Assembly (NCBI GenBank): GCA_905213905.1
Contig: CAJMKD010000065.1
Span: forward strand, 1 to 7,107
Direction of reading: 5' to 3'
Length of the DNA: 7,107 bases
DNA from: an uncultured Sutterella sp.
GTDB lineage: Bacteria; Pseudomonadota; Gammaproteobacteria; Burkholderiales; Burkholderiaceae_F
Every line of letters begins with the position of its first letter. Position 1 is the stretch's first letter. The position numbers and the translations under genes were made by a program. Below are positions 6,055-7,107 of the stretch, one piece after another. Below the pieces are notes generated by a model. It saw nothing but the letters and a program-made list of their open reading frames with translations, was not told the origin of the DNA and made no database searches.

Positions 6055-7107
6055 TCAGAAGATCCAGCGGAGCCCTGCGTTGAGGTTCCAGGTCTTCTCG
6101 AGGTCGCTGCCGAAAAGGTATTCGGCGTCGGCATAAACGCGGACCGAACGCGTGAGTGCGGCTTCGCCGCCCACACCCGCATCAAAACGATTGCCCTTGT
6201 TGTCGAGCGCGACGATCGCGCCGCCTTCGGGCGTGGTCTTGTCCGCGACGCGCAGGCGCTGTCGGCCGTGCCATTCGCGCAGCCAGTCGGCTTTGACGTA
6301 GATCTCCGCTGGGGCGGCAGCAGTGCCGAAGAGGGCGGATGCGCCGCTGAAAGTGCGCCCGAGCCGGAAGCCGGCGCGGCTCACCACCGAGTGAATCGCG
6401 GCTTCGCTGATGCGGCTCTCCTGCTTGACGCCCTTGGTTCGGTAGCCTGCGCTCGAAACGAAGGTGTACTGGATCTGCGCCTGCGGCTCGAAGAACCAGC
6501 CCGGCAAGGGCGCGGCATTGGTGCGGGATTCGGCGGCAAAGCGCTTGCCCGTTTCAAGGGAGAAGGCGAAGAGATGATTGTCGTAATTGCCCTTCACGCG
6601 CTCGCCCGAAGTCGTTCGAACTTGGAAATCGTGCTTGAGACGGCCGTATTTGGCGACGGCATCGAGATAGCCGCCGCGTTAGCCGAACCAGGTGGCATAA
6701 GCGGCAAAGCCCAGGCGGTCAGCGGAACCGTCGCCCGCTGCGTCGCGGTAGTCCGTGTCGCTCGAAAGCCAGTCGATCGCGCCGCCCAGAAGGAGGGTGC
6801 CGCTTTTGACGGCCGTCGAACGGTCAAAGCCAACCTGATAGCCTTCGCCCTGAGCGCGGAAGTCGCCCGTGCCGGCGTTCGACGTAAGCCACCGGTGCGA
6901 ACCTCCCGTGCCGACGCTGTTCGTCGCCCAACAGAGATTTCTGCCGGCGGGGATCTTGGCGATAATGCGGGCGACGAGCACCTTGCGGTAACCGCATTTC
7001 GCCCCGAAATAGAAGCCTCCGGTGCGAGGGCTGGCACTGCCGCTGGTCTGGAGTTTCAGGACATACTTGCTGTCATTGGGTGCCGTGGCATCCTGCTGCC
7101 GGGTAAC
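6055..7107 (-). pseudogene. Autotransporter gene, 3' part, interrupted by an in-frame stop
   Basis: Reading from the right edge, one frame runs 350 codons to the stop at 6055 but contains TAA as codon 143 (6681-6679). Codons about 82-350 form a nearly complete type V autotransporter beta-barrel of about 270 residues, the usual size. Family landmarks are GYQVGFDR (88-95), GGYLDAVAKYGRL (145-157), SLETGKRF (183-190), FFEPQAQIQYTF (205-216) and the last strand ending LNAGLRWIF (342-350). The terminal Phe is the usual BAM recognition signal. Homology continues smoothly on both sides of the TAA in the same frame, so this is a nonsense change rather than two genes. The part after it has no independent start; GTG at 6597 lies inside a strand. 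Upstream of codon 82 the sequence does not look like a normal passenger and contains two Cys, which passengers usually avoid. The N-terminus and signal peptide lie outside the window. If translated normally, the truncated product could not insert in the outer membrane. A sequencing error or readthrough remains possible. Confidence 0.8.
6865..7107 (-). other. Possible phage-structural-protein-like domain joined to the barrel
   Basis: Codons 1-81 of the frame entering from the right edge include SKYVLKLQTSGSASPRTGGF (13-32), KVLVARIIAKIPAGRNL (42-58) and GTGGSHRWLTSNAGTGD (66-82). From memory this layout (SP..GGF, then an IAKIP.G core, then a WLTSNAGTG turn) resembles a beta-sandwich domain found in structural or tail-associated proteins of gut phages. 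I could not test this by search. In such phage proteins I would expect the chain to continue after the GTG turn with an aromatic/acidic stretch and a Cys-Gly. Here it switches to autotransporter sequence. The domain is partial on its upstream side only because of the window edge. Confidence 0.4.

Noticed and set aside
6055..6597. Separate 180-residue outer membrane protein starting at GTG 6597
   Set aside because: The GTG encodes a Val inside a barrel segment, and the same frame has barrel homology upstream on both sides of the TAA. It is the tail of one interrupted gene.
6594..7037. 147-codon minus-strand frame overlapping the autotransporter
   Set aside because: It is out of frame with the barrel homology and has Ala/Arg/Ser-rich composition with no motif.

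Overview
The window is GC-rich bacterial DNA with strong GC bias at third codon positions. That bias leaves long open frames antisense to the real genes. The gene mix is a Sec-exported FAD reductase without a haem domain, a Tat-type lipoprotein carboxylesterase, and a type V autotransporter beta-barrel with a terminal Phe. This suggests a Gram-negative betaproteobacterium, most likely a gut Sutterellaceae member (Sutterella/Parasutterella-like). The lineage is inferred from gene style, not from a marker gene.

Layout, left to right. (1) 1-304, minus: N-terminal part of an unrecognised protein that runs off the left edge. Positions 305-508 are non-coding with no convincing promoter. (2) 509-540: an intrinsic terminator read on the minus strand, closing the next gene. 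(3) 592-2112, minus: exported flavocytochrome-c-like FAD oxidoreductase. (4) 2113-2321: divergent intergenic region. (5) 2322-3089, plus: cytosolic calcineurin-like metallophosphoesterase. It converges across a 101-nt spacer carrying a perfect inverted repeat on (6) 3191-4801, minus: type B carboxylesterase with a twin-arginine lipoprotein signal. (7) 4802-5161: divergent regulatory region with a good sigma70-like promoter for each neighbour. (8) 5162-5797, plus: unrecognised protein with two predicted membrane segments. (9) 5798-6054: non-coding, with a minus-strand terminator and another inverted repeat. (10) 6055-7107, minus: 3' end of an autotransporter gene, open at the right edge but broken by an in-frame TAA at 6679-6681.

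The genes do not form one operon. Each has its own start signals, and the directions alternate (- - + - + -). Two products are predicted to be exported from the cytoplasm (flavoprotein and esterase), and a third would be at the outer membrane if intact (autotransporter). This fits a cell envelope handling respiratory electron acceptors and ester substrates, but the sequence does not connect them into a pathway.

The most unusual spot is the right end. The autotransporter barrel is joined to an upstream segment that, from memory, resembles a domain of gut phage structural proteins rather than a normal passenger, and the barrel also carries a nonsense codon. I found no RNA genes, CRISPR array, insertion sequence or clear new defence system.
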